NCBI GenBank assembly: GCA_022539475.1
Contig: VCMS01000120.1
Coordinates: 124,001 to 188,000, forward strand
DNA: 64,000 nucleotides
Direction of reading: 5' to 3'
Origin: Gracilaria domingensis
Lineage: Eukaryota; Rhodophyta; Florideophyceae; Gracilariales; Gracilariaceae
Part shown: piece after piece, positions 48,101 to 57,154 of the stretch
Position numbering within the stretch: the first letter of the stretch is position 1
Layout: each line of letters opens with the position of its first letter
Made by a program: the position numbers and the translations under genes
The notes under the pieces: generated by a model
What the model saw: only the letters and a program-made list of their open reading frames with translations
Told to the model about the DNA's origin: nothing
Databases searched by the model: none

Positions 48101-51100
48101 CTAACCGTTTTTGCGGGTGGTGACCTCACTCAGTTGTGGTGTTCCCGACGGGGTTACGTTATCCACAGCGGTGTGTACCCCTTGGGTGGGTCGTGTCGTT
48201 TCCAGCGCATTGCTCAACGAACTCGACGGAGTATCACCACGAGGTACAGCGCCTCGGCGCACCACAACGCTATCGGTAGAGACCGCGAGATTGGTGGCGG
48301 TACCTTGCGACACAGTGTGACCGTGCGACGCCGGTGTAACGGGTTCCGTACTTTCCTCCCCCTCCTTAGGCGGTGGCACGGGAGCCACGACGTCCGGTGG
48401 GGGGTCAACTCTAGTTGAGTTTTCCTCTTCGTCTCCCGCAACGGGTTGTGCTACCCGCGTGGGTGATTCTGACTTCGGTAGATCCGATAAGCCGCGATCA
48501 GGGCGGAGAGTCGCAGGGCGCGAAGATACGACCTGTTCGTCCCCTGTAGCTTCACCCAGTTGGGTGTTAACGTGAACGTAGGGTGGTGGGGCCAGCGCGA
48601 CACGGTCTAACGATATCCGTTCGTGGAGATTATTGATATCCAATACTACGGTATCGTCCGTGACGGAAATAACCTTATAGGGTCCTTCCGCGATAGGCGA
48701 GAGCTTGTGGCGGCGTTCCTTCTCCGGATTATAGTATTCTTTGCGGAGAAATACCATATCGTCTGGTTTGACCTTTGGTAATGGGGTCTTAACCTTCGCG
48801 TCGAAGTTGCGCTTATAAGCGGCCTGCGCCTTATCCATCGCTGTGCGAGCGACCGGTACCATTTTGGTTAACCAATCCTTCCAAGCGTTCCTGTATAACC
48901 CAACAGATGGGTACGTAGAAAGCGTTTCTTGAGCCTCGATTGCAACCGGTGGCGGTACTCTTGACAATACCAACTCAAAAGGTGCTAGCTTCGTTACCCG
49001 GTGGACTTGGGTGTTGTACGCATACGTAATAGCGTCCGTATACAAATCCCAATCCTTAGGATGATCTGCCACATAAGATCTTAATGCATTCAGCATGGTA
49101 CGGTTAAATCGTTCTACTTGACCATTTGTTTGAGGGTGGTAGGTGGTCGTAAATAGATTCTTGACACTCAAGATCCGACAGACGTCCTGGAAAAACTTCG
49201 ACGTGAACTGTGAACCGTTATCTGATAATAGATGAACCGGTGGACCGTACACAAAGACCCAGTGGGTGACAAAAGCTTGTGCAACCACGGTGGCCGTAAT
49301 CCGTTTCAGCGGGACTGTCCGTACCAACTTAGAGAACCGATCGGTGATAACCAGAAGGTATCGATTACCTCTTGCGGTTCTGATCAATTCACCTAAGATA
49401 TCGATAGCGATAAACTCCAAAGGAGACCGTGCTGGGAACAGCGTTAACTTCTTCGAGTACTTACGAAGTTTCACGTTATTCTTAGCGCACTCGGTGCAAG
49501 AGCGTCGTACTGCGTAGCAGTCCAATGCCATTGACGGCCAGTAAAAATCCCTACGCAGGGTCAAGTATAGTTTTCGACCTCCTGGGTGGGCTCCTACCTT
49601 CACATAGTGAGTCATGACCAACACACGGTTTTGCAGCGAGTATGGGACCACAATTTGGGTATACGCTTCGACTAACCTAACCAGGTACCCCTGATCGTTA
49701 ACCTGAAAAGGTATACGATCTCCTCCATTGAGACGAGCGCGAATTCGCGTACAAAACTCATCCGTTTGCTGTTCTCGGATCATCTCCTCGGGAGTGATGG
49801 GTACAAAAGATCCAGTCAAGGGATCCAACTTCTCAGAAGTGAGCAGGATGTCGTCACAGATGTCATCCGACAAGGATTCGACCCAACCTGCTTGTTCTTC
49901 CACCATAAAGCATGGTATGTCCAGATCGTCAACTGGTGCCGCTTCTGCATCTGTCCCCAAGCGGGAGAGTGCATCTGCCTGCAGATTCAACGTTCCTTTT
50001 TTGTACGTAACTGTGAAATCGAACTCCGATAACCTCAAGCGCCAACGCATCAAGCGTCCTGATGGTTCCGAGATTTCCATGAGCCATCGGAGAGATGAGT
50101 GGTCCGTATGTACCGTAAAATGGTTGCCCATAAGATATGGCCTCAGTGTAGTTAGAGCCCATACAACGGCTAAGCACTCTTTCTCCGAAACTGAGTAGTT
50201 ACGTTCGTGTACGTTCAAGGATCGCGACCAGTATCCAATTGGATGTCTCACGCCGTCTTCCGTGACCTGAAACAGGGCGCAACTAACCTGGTGTGCACTG
50301 GCGTCAGTGTCTATTTCGAATGGAAGTCCTAGCTTAGGCAAAGCCAAGATTGGCGGTGACGTTACTGCGTCAATTAATGCCGAAAAGGCAGACGCTTCCG
50401 CGTCGCCTAGGGGTTCCAGTTGAACTGGTTGACCTTTTCTCAAAAGGTGGTTAAGGGGGGTCGCAATATCTGCGAAGTTCGGGACAAAACGCCGATATAC
50501 ATTACAAAGACCCAGAAAACTGCGGAGTTCCGTTTGTGTCGTAGGGTGTTTCGCTTCCTTCAGCGACTTCACGCGAACTGCGTCAACTGAGAGCTGTCCA
50601 GGTCGAATGATATGCCCTAGGTATTTGACAGAATCTGTGAAGAACTCGCACTTCTTGAGTTTCAGCGTAATGCCCACGTCCCTGAGGACTCTCATGACGT
50701 CCCGGACGTGTGTTAAGTGGTCATCAAGGTTATCGGAGAACACGATGATATCGTCAAGATACACCAAGCAGGTCTTCCACTTGAATCGAGCCAAGAGGAT
50801 ATCGATAGCACGTTGAAACGTAGCCGGCGCGTTGGTTAATCCGAACGGCATTCGTTTAAACCGGTACAAACCTTGGTGGCACACAAAAGCAGTTTTGTCC
50901 TTATCCTTTTCACGGATCGGAACTTGCCAGTATCCCCAATTGGCATCCAAGGCGGTGAACACTGTAGCACTCCCAAGCGAGTCAATGTATTCGTCCATCC
51001 TGGGTATGGGATAAACGTCTTTGACGGTGACCGAATTTAGACGACGGTAATCAATACAGAATCGCCACGATCCGTCCGCTTTTGGAACTAGCACCACGGG

Positions 51101-52477
51101 TGAGGCCCAAGCGGATTGAGCAGCCTCTATGACGCCAGCGCGTAACATCTTCTCAACCTGAGATTGCTCTTCTTCCCTAGCTTTGGGACCAGCCCGGTAT
51201 GGGTGTTGGGAAATGGGGCTAGTACCTGGAAGTAGGTCAATACGGTGTTCCGTGATTCCAATTGTCCCGAGGGATCCATCCCACATGGGTGTGAACTCCC
51301 TCAACATTTCTCTTAGCTTACCTCTATGAGATTCAGGTACATGATTAAAATTCAACTGTTCCAGTTCCTTGACAGGGTCTGTATCTTCCGTTCCTGGTGG
51401 CAACGCTTTACCCTCGGTGGGTGCCAGCGATTCGGTAACTTCGCTCGCCGGGGTAACCGATGCGGTAAACGCGGTTTCCGCTGATCCCTCCCCCTCCTTA
51501 GCATCGGTTATACCGAGAACATCCGCAACGGGTATCTTCGTCGGTACGATAGCAGCAGGGTGTGGGAGAGTGGTACCAAGGATTTGGTTTTTAGCTAACC
51601 ACTGTCGGGTTGTGCCAAAGTTGGCGACCAAAACTCTGAATGGTTTTTCGGGTTCCACCGAGATTACTCCGTTCGCCAAAGCGAGTTGCTTCTGATCATA
51701 CAATGATGGCAATGGTTGTACCACACGTAGACCAGACTGCTTAGTAGTTATGGTGACCCAAACTTGGGATTGCGCAGGGATTGCGATGGCATGAGCCACA
51801 TGGAGCTTAGATGATACCGGGTCGACGGTTGGAACTTCCTGTGCAGCAGGGAGCGGGACGCGCTTGCGTGTAGCTCTCTTTAGCGGTTTCCTTACAATCG
51901 GTATTTCGGAACCATCATCCATGGTAACAACTCGAGCTCGAGGTCGAATCGCTTCAACAAAACGATCACAAAAGTCACAACCGAGTATCACCGGTGCGGC
52001 AATGCTTTTGCAAACCATGAAATCCACTTTAACCATACAGGTTCCTAATCGTACCATGAGAGGTATGTACCCAAGAGTACGCAACGGGTTATTGTTGGCA
52101 TCCGCGATATCCAAACCTGGACCATGACGAATTTCATCCCGTAGCGCGGGTGGCACCAACTCAAGGTGAATCAGGTTCGGTGCAGCTCCTGTATCCAACA
52201 CAGACAACTGTCGAACCATGAACTGGTTAGACAAGCCAAGATCGGCATAAACTTTGTAGTTTCTCTTGGCCATCACAAGAACTCTTTCCGGAATACGGAG
52301 ATTACGGGACCGTATCCACGGACGACGTAGAACCGAAAGGTGTTCTGAGCTCACGTCAGGTTTAGCCGCTATCCTTGAAAGGATTCTAACAGCTGGGGAG
52401 CGAAGCTGTGACGCCTCGGGCGCCTTTAACTTCGGCTCGGAAGGCGCCCCTCCCGTAGGGGAAACTCCCGAAGTCAG
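48101..52477 (-). CDS. Gypsy Pol: protease, RT, RNase H, integrase
   Basis: The frame of 1458 sense codons opens at the gag stop and is -1 relative to gag; there is no ATG near its start. In order it has the protease motif VLDTGAAPNLIHLE, RT with the catalytic CLVYLDDIIVFSD, and RNase H (EIDTDASAHQVSCALFQV, YSVSEKECLAVVWAL). The integrase has an HH-CC zinc region (HPGGRK to CTECAK) and an acidic core (IAIDILGEL, LLSDNGSQF, QTNGQVERFNRT). The last 150 residues are disordered, with no chromodomain. Two copies of the polypurine tract lie within it. It is probably made as Gag-Pol by -1 frameshifting. Confidence 0.93.
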   Translation of the reverse strand: MTSGVSPTGGAPSEPKLKAPEASQLRSPAVRILSRIAAKPDVSSEHLSVLRRPWIRSRNLRIPERVLVMAKRNYKVYADLGLSNQFMVRQLSVLDTGAAPNLIHLELVPPALRDEIRHGPGLDIADANNNPLRTLGYIPLMVRLGTCMVKVDFMVCKSIAAPVILGCDFCDRFVEAIRPRARVVTMDDGSEIPIVRKPLKRATRKRVPLPAAQEVPTVDPVSSKLHVAHAIAIPAQSQVWVTITTKQSGLRVVQPLPSLYDQKQLALANGVISVEPEKPFRVLVANFGTTRQWLAKNQILGTTLPHPAAIVPTKIPVADVLGITDAKEGEGSAETAFTASVTPASEVTESLAPTEGKALPPGTEDTDPVKELEQLNFNHVPESHRGKLREMLREFTPMWDGSLGTIGITEHRIDLLPGTSPISQHPYRAGPKAREEEQSQVEKMLRAGVIEAAQSAWASPVVLVPKADGSWRFCIDYRRLNSVTVKDVYPIPRMDEYIDSLGSATVFTALDANWGYWQVPIREKDKDKTAFVCHQGLYRFKRMPFGLTNAPATFQRAIDILLARFKWKTCLVYLDDIIVFSDNLDDHLTHVRDVMRVLRDVGITLKLKKCEFFTDSVKYLGHIIRPGQLSVDAVRVKSLKEAKHPTTQTELRSFLGLCNVYRRFVPNFADIATPLNHLLRKGQPVQLEPLGDAEASAFSALIDAVTSPPILALPKLGLPFEIDTDASAHQVSCALFQVTEDGVRHPIGYWSRSLNVHERNYSVSEKECLAVVWALTTLRPYLMGNHFTVHTDHSSLRWLMEISEPSGRLMRWRLRLSEFDFTVTYKKGTLNLQADALSRLGTDAEAAPVDDLDIPCFMVEEQAGWVESLSDDICDDILLTSEKLDPLTGSFVPITPEEMIREQQTDEFCTRIRARLNGGDRIPFQVNDQGYLVRLVEAYTQIVVPYSLQNRVLVMTHYVKVGAHPGGRKLYLTLRRDFYWPSMALDCYAVRRSCTECAKNNVKLRKYSKKLTLFPARSPLEFIAIDILGELIRTARGNRYLLVITDRFSKLVRTVPLKRITATVVAQAFVTHWVFVYGPPVHLLSDNGSQFTSKFFQDVCRILSVKNLFTTTYHPQTNGQVERFNRTMLNALRSYVADHPKDWDLYTDAITYAYNTQVHRVTKLAPFELVLSRVPPPVAIEAQETLSTYPSVGLYRNAWKDWLTKMVPVARTAMDKAQAAYKRNFDAKVKTPLPKVKPDDMVFLRKEYYNPEKERRHKLSPIAEGPYKVISVTDDTVVLDINNLHERISLDRVALAPPPYVHVNTQLGEATGDEQVVSSRPATLRPDRGLSDLPKSESPTRVAQPVAGDEEENSTRVDPPPDVVAPVPPPKEGEESTEPVTPASHGHTVSQGTATNLAVSTDSVVVRRGAVPRGDTPSSSLSNALETTRPTQGVHTAVDNVTPSGTPQLSEVTTRKNG
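48356..48369 (-). promoter_or_regulatory. Internal polypurine-tract copy A in Gypsy pol
   Basis: CTAAGGAGGGGGAG is identical to the 3' polypurine tract. It lies in the disordered C-terminal part of pol, where it encodes KEGE. Confidence 0.75.
51488..51501 (-). promoter_or_regulatory. Internal polypurine-tract copy B in Gypsy pol
   Basis: This second exact internal copy of CTAAGGAGGGGGAG lies between protease and RT. It is in the same codon phase as copy A (KEGE). Confidence 0.75.
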
Positions 52478-54543
52478 TTTTTCTGAACGGGGCTCACCGA
52501 ATTCGGTGCGTGAACTCCGTTCGGGGGGCCTAACTGAACCCCATGCGTGGGTACTTCGCCTTGAACCTGGTTCGAAGGTGCCTGTGCCGGAACGGAGGGC
52601 TGAGCATAGACCGGAACCGGTAATCCCAGTTCAGCTCTGGCCTTATCATATTCCTTTCGTGGAACAGATTCCTTTTCCTCGGGCGTGAGGGCGTCGTAAT
52701 ACGCAATAATTTTCGGCCGGTGCGACGGCGGAAATACGCACTGCGTCGATACGTGACCTGGAAGGTAGCACTGGTAACATATGACCGAGGCCGGTTTGTC
52801 GCGAGGGCGATTGTCCACTCGACGTTGTGGTGCTGTGTCCTTCCACCCTGGACGGTTCAGACGCGACGAATTGTTAGCGTAAGGCAGCGGGGCTGCAGGC
52901 ACCCGGACACCTTGGGCATACAATGCGGGGTCTTCTTCCGTGCTCGGAATCGAGGTTGACGGCAGGTCCGTAGATCCGTAAGAATCGGGGTTACTTCCGA
53001 TGAAGTGGACGTTATCAGCATCACCGACAGCGGTTTCACGTCGCAAAACCGACATCGATGGTGACGAACTCTCCGCGAGTAGCGCTTTCGAGCGGCGCTG
53101 CCCCGGGTTGCGGGCTCGATACGTCTTTCCTTCCGCCTGGGCGTAATTAACCAACTCTAGGTACGTCATTCGGCGTTTTTCCTCGCGTCGGCGAGCGACC
53201 AACGACCGAATGGTGGGGTCCAAACCATCAACAAACATGGTACACCGCTCCTGTGCGGAATACACATTACCACATCGGTGAAACGCTTTGTTCAACCGCG
53301 TTGAATAAACCGTTTCAGATTCTCCACTCTTCTGTCTAGTGTCGCGAACAGCAAGAGTAGCGCTGTAAATCGCGTTGGAAGTCGCGTACGACCTGAGAAG
53401 GTAGTTCACGGCTTCCGGCCAACACGTGACTCCTCCTTCCGAGGCTCTCGAGGTTCCTCGAACTGAGTTGTACTGATCTTCCGCAGTCCCTGTTAGGAAG
53501 TACGGCAGTGCCACATATGCCTGTGCTTCACTCATACCGAGTATATCGGCCTCCTGGACGAACCTGGCAAGGAAATCCAAGACAAGGATAGGATCTGTCC
53601 CCGAGAACTTCCTTGTTTCAAGGGTAACATTCAACCTTCGAATGTAGTCCTTCACCTTACCGGTTCCTCGCGAGGAGCGATTCGAAGTAACATCCTCCAA
53701 CCGATAATAGCGGTACGACAACAGCTTTGTGTAGAGCGGGTCCGTCGGCTTTAACTCTTTGAGTCCCAAGTGGCGCCGTCCTTTCACGCGTGATCTCATC
53801 ACTGCCTGAGTAGACTGCGTCGCTTTCGACCGTGTCGAACGTGACCTATGACGGTTGTCATCACTATCAGATGAATCTGACGAACTGTCTTCAGTCATGC
53901 CGCTCGAGTCAGAGCGCGATGAATCCGAATCATAGTGAACTCGTTTTGGGTGTCGACGTTTCTGCTTCACCGAACGATGGTCTTCATCCGCAGATGGATT
54001 TCCTTGAGGAACCTGTGCGTCCACAGCTTCATCCATACGGATTGTATCCTCCAGCGTTTCCAAGCGCGAACGGATTCGACCGATATCGGTGCGCATTTCC
54101 TCGACAAATGCCCGGTACTCCGTGACGAAGACGTCTGGGGTACCCAGATTTTCCATAATGGAATTCACGTCCCTTCTCAGAAGACGTAAGTTTCCTGAGA
54201 CATCCCTCACCTGGGCATTATCAACCTGCGTCCTCAACGAGGTAACATCCTGTAGGAGTTCCACGTGAGCAGCGTGATTAATATCCAAGCGGGATTCCAA
54301 CCTAGCCAACTCGGCTACGGTAGCAGCGTTAGGGTTAACCATGGATGGTGTCTCAACGACGGGTTGAGCAGAACCCACGTTTTCCTTAGGTGCTTCCGTA
54401 ACTGAGCGCGTTCTCCGGGGGCGGGGTACGACCTCAAGAGGTTGCGCCTCATCTGGGATAGACCGGGACGTCGGTGCAACGGGTGGAACCGCAGCTGACG
54501 ACCGCGCTGAACCAGCTCGAGAACCTCGAGGCGGTTGCGGCAT
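52474..54543 (-). CDS. Gypsy Gag
   Basis: This 689-aa protein starts at the ATG at 54543 (MPQPPRGSRAG). It has a Pro/Arg-rich N-terminus, a coiled-coil stretch (LESRLDINHAAHVELLQDV), a Ser/Asp-rich linker and a retrotransposon Gag domain (PILVLDFLARFVQEADILGM, FHRCGNVYSAQERCTMFVDGL). One CCHC zinc knuckle, CYQCYLPGHVSTQC, lies near the end. The final codons CAG-AAA-AAC-TGA form a possible -1 slippery site leading into pol. Confidence 0.9.
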   Translation of the reverse strand: MPQPPRGSRAGSARSSAAVPPVAPTSRSIPDEAQPLEVVPRPRRTRSVTEAPKENVGSAQPVVETPSMVNPNAATVAELARLESRLDINHAAHVELLQDVTSLRTQVDNAQVRDVSGNLRLLRRDVNSIMENLGTPDVFVTEYRAFVEEMRTDIGRIRSRLETLEDTIRMDEAVDAQVPQGNPSADEDHRSVKQKRRHPKRVHYDSDSSRSDSSGMTEDSSSDSSDSDDNRHRSRSTRSKATQSTQAVMRSRVKGRRHLGLKELKPTDPLYTKLLSYRYYRLEDVTSNRSSRGTGKVKDYIRRLNVTLETRKFSGTDPILVLDFLARFVQEADILGMSEAQAYVALPYFLTGTAEDQYNSVRGTSRASEGGVTCWPEAVNYLLRSYATSNAIYSATLAVRDTRQKSGESETVYSTRLNKAFHRCGNVYSAQERCTMFVDGLDPTIRSLVARRREEKRRMTYLELVNYAQAEGKTYRARNPGQRRSKALLAESSSPSMSVLRRETAVGDADNVHFIGSNPDSYGSTDLPSTSIPSTEEDPALYAQGVRVPAAPLPYANNSSRLNRPGWKDTAPQRRVDNRPRDKPASVICYQCYLPGHVSTQCVFPPSHRPKIIAYYDALTPEEKESVPRKEYDKARAELGLPVPVYAQPSVPAQAPSNQVQGEVPTHGVQLGPPNGVHAPNSVSPVQKN

Positions 54544-54771
54544 ACTGGAAACCAGTAGGCAATCTGATCCAGATGATCCAGTTAAACTCGTACACGAGTC
54601 CCCAAAGAACAAGAAAACTCAATAAACCTTCTCGGTAAACCACCACGTCAGCGGTTCACGTTCAAAAGTTGTCAACCTCCAAAACTCTAAAGAGTCCCCT
54701 GATCGTTGTCAGAAAACGGTGATCCGTCAACAATCAAGTCAATTCCACGACAGTGACCTAAAACGGTTCTA

Positions 54772-54784
54772 GGTCGGGAGACCA
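54772..54784 (-). promoter_or_regulatory. Primer binding site of Gypsy
   Basis: Three bases after the 5' LTR the minus strand reads TGGTCTCCCGACC. It is complementary to a tRNA 3' end GGTCGGGAGA followed by CCA. The tRNA species cannot be named without the host tRNA set. Confidence 0.75.
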
Positions 54785-54787
54785 CTT

Positions 54788-55761
54788 TGTGGGGCAAACT
54801 CGGAAGAGTGAAACCCACCAGACTGTCCGAAGGTCCGCTCTCGTGAGAGAGGGCAGACCAGTGACAGAGCCCTCTGTACCACCGTAACTCGGTTGTAAGG
54901 CCGAAGTGGCAACTGGCTATACCTACAGAGGTGATAGGCCACGTGGTGAGGAAACGATGAGAAACTCCTGAGATGGGGTGGTATCGGCAACGATGAAACA
55001 CGACCAACGACAGGTGTAGTCCCGAGAGGGAAAGCAACAGAAAACAACAACCAAACAACACCCACACGCGACGGGTAGGGCCTCCTCGGCACTGTGCCCG
55101 GAGCGGGGCGAGATCCTCCAACGGTAATGCACGGGTTTCCGTAAACACGGCAAAACTCTATACAGATTCGGATCACTTCGTAATCTAGTCCTATACCTCC
55201 TCGGTACGACCCTCAGGTCCCGACATCAACGACAGATGTTCCTCAAAGGTACCGAGAGGGTAGGACCACCGTAACCAGACGTGGCTATACTCGCGAGAGT
55301 GATAACCCACGTAGGCGGCTGGCGCCAGAGCCTCACTCGTGTAGAGTCCACTCAGGAGAGCGCTACTCGACAAAGAGTTCACTTAGAAGTGCTCGGGTTG
55401 ACTTTACAAAGGTGCTCGCGACGACGAGGTCGAGCTCACCTAAGTAGGTCTAAACTAACTATGTACACGTGGTGCACACCCGCGGGGGTCCGTACACGTG
55501 GCTAGCCCAGTGTCAGGCACCTCAGGTGCACTACCTATTGTCCCGTAATATGCACACACACGGTGGTGTAGTACACGCGTCCACCTAGCGGTATTGGCCA
55601 GCAATGGCAACCCTGATTACAGGTAACTGTGGGAAAGCCATTCCAAAAGTAACCGCCAAAATTGGGTCCAACTCATAACTCTTCGAGTGCATCCTCGTAT
55701 CACTCCCCTGAGTATATGAGACGCATCATCCTGATAACCACGCAAAATGCGTTGCTCTACA
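54788..55761 (-). repeat. 5' LTR of Gypsy
   Basis: This is the second 974-bp LTR copy, next to the primer binding site. It presumably holds the promoter for the gag-pol RNA. Confidence 0.95.
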
Positions 55762-55766
55762 CCTAC
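55762..55766. repeat. Target site duplication of Gypsy, right copy
   Basis: CCTAC repeats 45010-45014. Copia 2 sequence resumes after it. Confidence 0.92.
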
Positions 55767-57060
55767 AACACCCCTGCCCTCCCCCCCCCCCCCACCCGGC
55801 TTTGCACATCAGCAACTCCCGCCACCCCCTCCACCAGCCGACGTCACCTCCGAAGCGGACACGGACGTAACGGGTAAGTTTCTCCTCGATAGCGGAGCCA
55901 CGCCCACACACATCATCAACCCAACAGCAAACATGCAGCCTCTAACAACATCTACCTTCACCCGCTCTGCCATAAATCAGCTGAGCAAGTGCACCCACCA
56001 TGGAACCCTGCACATCTTCCCCAGCACGACTAAACGACCAATAGCCACATACTCCGTGGCCAACAAAAACCTCAAGAACAACCTACTTTCAGTGCATGAC
56101 CTGGCCTGAAAATACGGCAAAGTCAGCTTCACGGCAAATCACGGCCACACACTCAACACCAAAACACAGCCACCCCAACTCATGGCCACCGCGAATTGGA
56201 ATGGCTCACAATACGTATTGAATGGTCACATAGTCAATCATACCTTCGCTGCAGCAGCACGCACAGTATCACGTAAATCTCATATCAAGTCACGCTCAGT
56301 TACAAAACCCACACTCTCGGTCAAACGCACCCTCGTACAACACAACAAACAAGCTCCACCAGTTACATCCACACCACAGCCCACAAACCAAATCACACAC
56401 CTCTCCACTCTCCACAACCACGCGCCACAACCGAAACGCTCAAACATACATCTCACCACACAAGCCTGCCACATCAAATTGAACCACGCTCATCCAGCCA
56501 AACTAGCGCTTACGGCCAAACATCGGCTACTCCCGACCATGCCAAAATCGCTAGCCTCCAACGCCACGCTCACATGCACCGCTTGCAACAACGCCAAACT
56601 TCTTCCCGAACCCCACAAGTCAAAACAACACAATTACCCGGTAGGTGCATACATAAGTTCCGATACATGCGGACCAGTCAAACCCACCTCAGCGCATGGC
56701 AACAATCACATTCTGATTCTAATATGTGCCACCAGCCGCTTTGCTATCGCACACTTTGTACCACAAAGGAAAGACATACCACACTATGTTGATCAAACCC
56801 TACACCACATTGCCAACACCATGCATCACCCCCTTAAACACTTTCGTACAGACAACGCAAAGGAATACACATCAACACAAATGAAGACGTTGTACGACAA
56901 ATACCACCTAAAACATCATCTCCGCACCCCACATCAGCCGCAAGAAAACTCCATCGCGGAACGGTTTAACCGCACAGTTATGGAATTAGTCAGAGCACTA
57001 CTGCAAGCAGCCCAACTCCCAGACAAGTACTGGGAGGATGCAGCAAGAGACACCATCATG
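55767..57060 (+). pseudogene. Copia 2 gag end, protease and integrase, broken
   Basis: After a 13-C run the frame shows the protease motif FLLDSGATPTHII, a pre-integrase region, and integrase with HH-CC (LNHAHPAK, CTACN). The acidic core residues are in ISSDTCGP, FRTDNAKEY and SIAERFNRT. An in-frame TGA lies at 56107-56109, in place of a likely Trp codon. The frame ends at the palindromic insertion starting at 57061. Confidence 0.88.
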
Positions 57061-57154
57061 GGGAAGTGTTGATACTTTGATGATGCAGGAGGTTATATTT
57101 GAAGATGATCTTCAAATATAACCTCCTGCATCATCAAAGTATCAACACTTCCCC
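57060..57154. repeat. Perfect 46-bp inverted repeat with 3-base loop
   Basis: 57060-57105 is the exact reverse complement of 57109-57154, with loop TGA. The right arm is normal Copia coding sequence (YNLLHHQSINTSPF). The left arm is an inverted copy of it inserted in the integrase reading frame, adding 53 bases and a stop codon. Confidence 0.95.

Larger units (their letters stand above)
45015..55761 (-). mobile_element. Full-length Gypsy-type LTR retrotransposon with an extra antisense ORF
   Basis: This 10.7-kb element has 974-bp LTRs (TG...CA) that differ at one base by eye (45395 G, 55168 T), and a perfect CCTAC target duplication. On the minus strand gag (zinc knuckle) is followed by a long pol in Gypsy order: protease, RT, RNase H, integrase. 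A primer site and polypurine tract are in the right places. Between pol and the 3' LTR lies a 617-codon ORF on the opposite strand. All frames are intact, so it inserted recently and may still be active. Confidence 0.95.
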
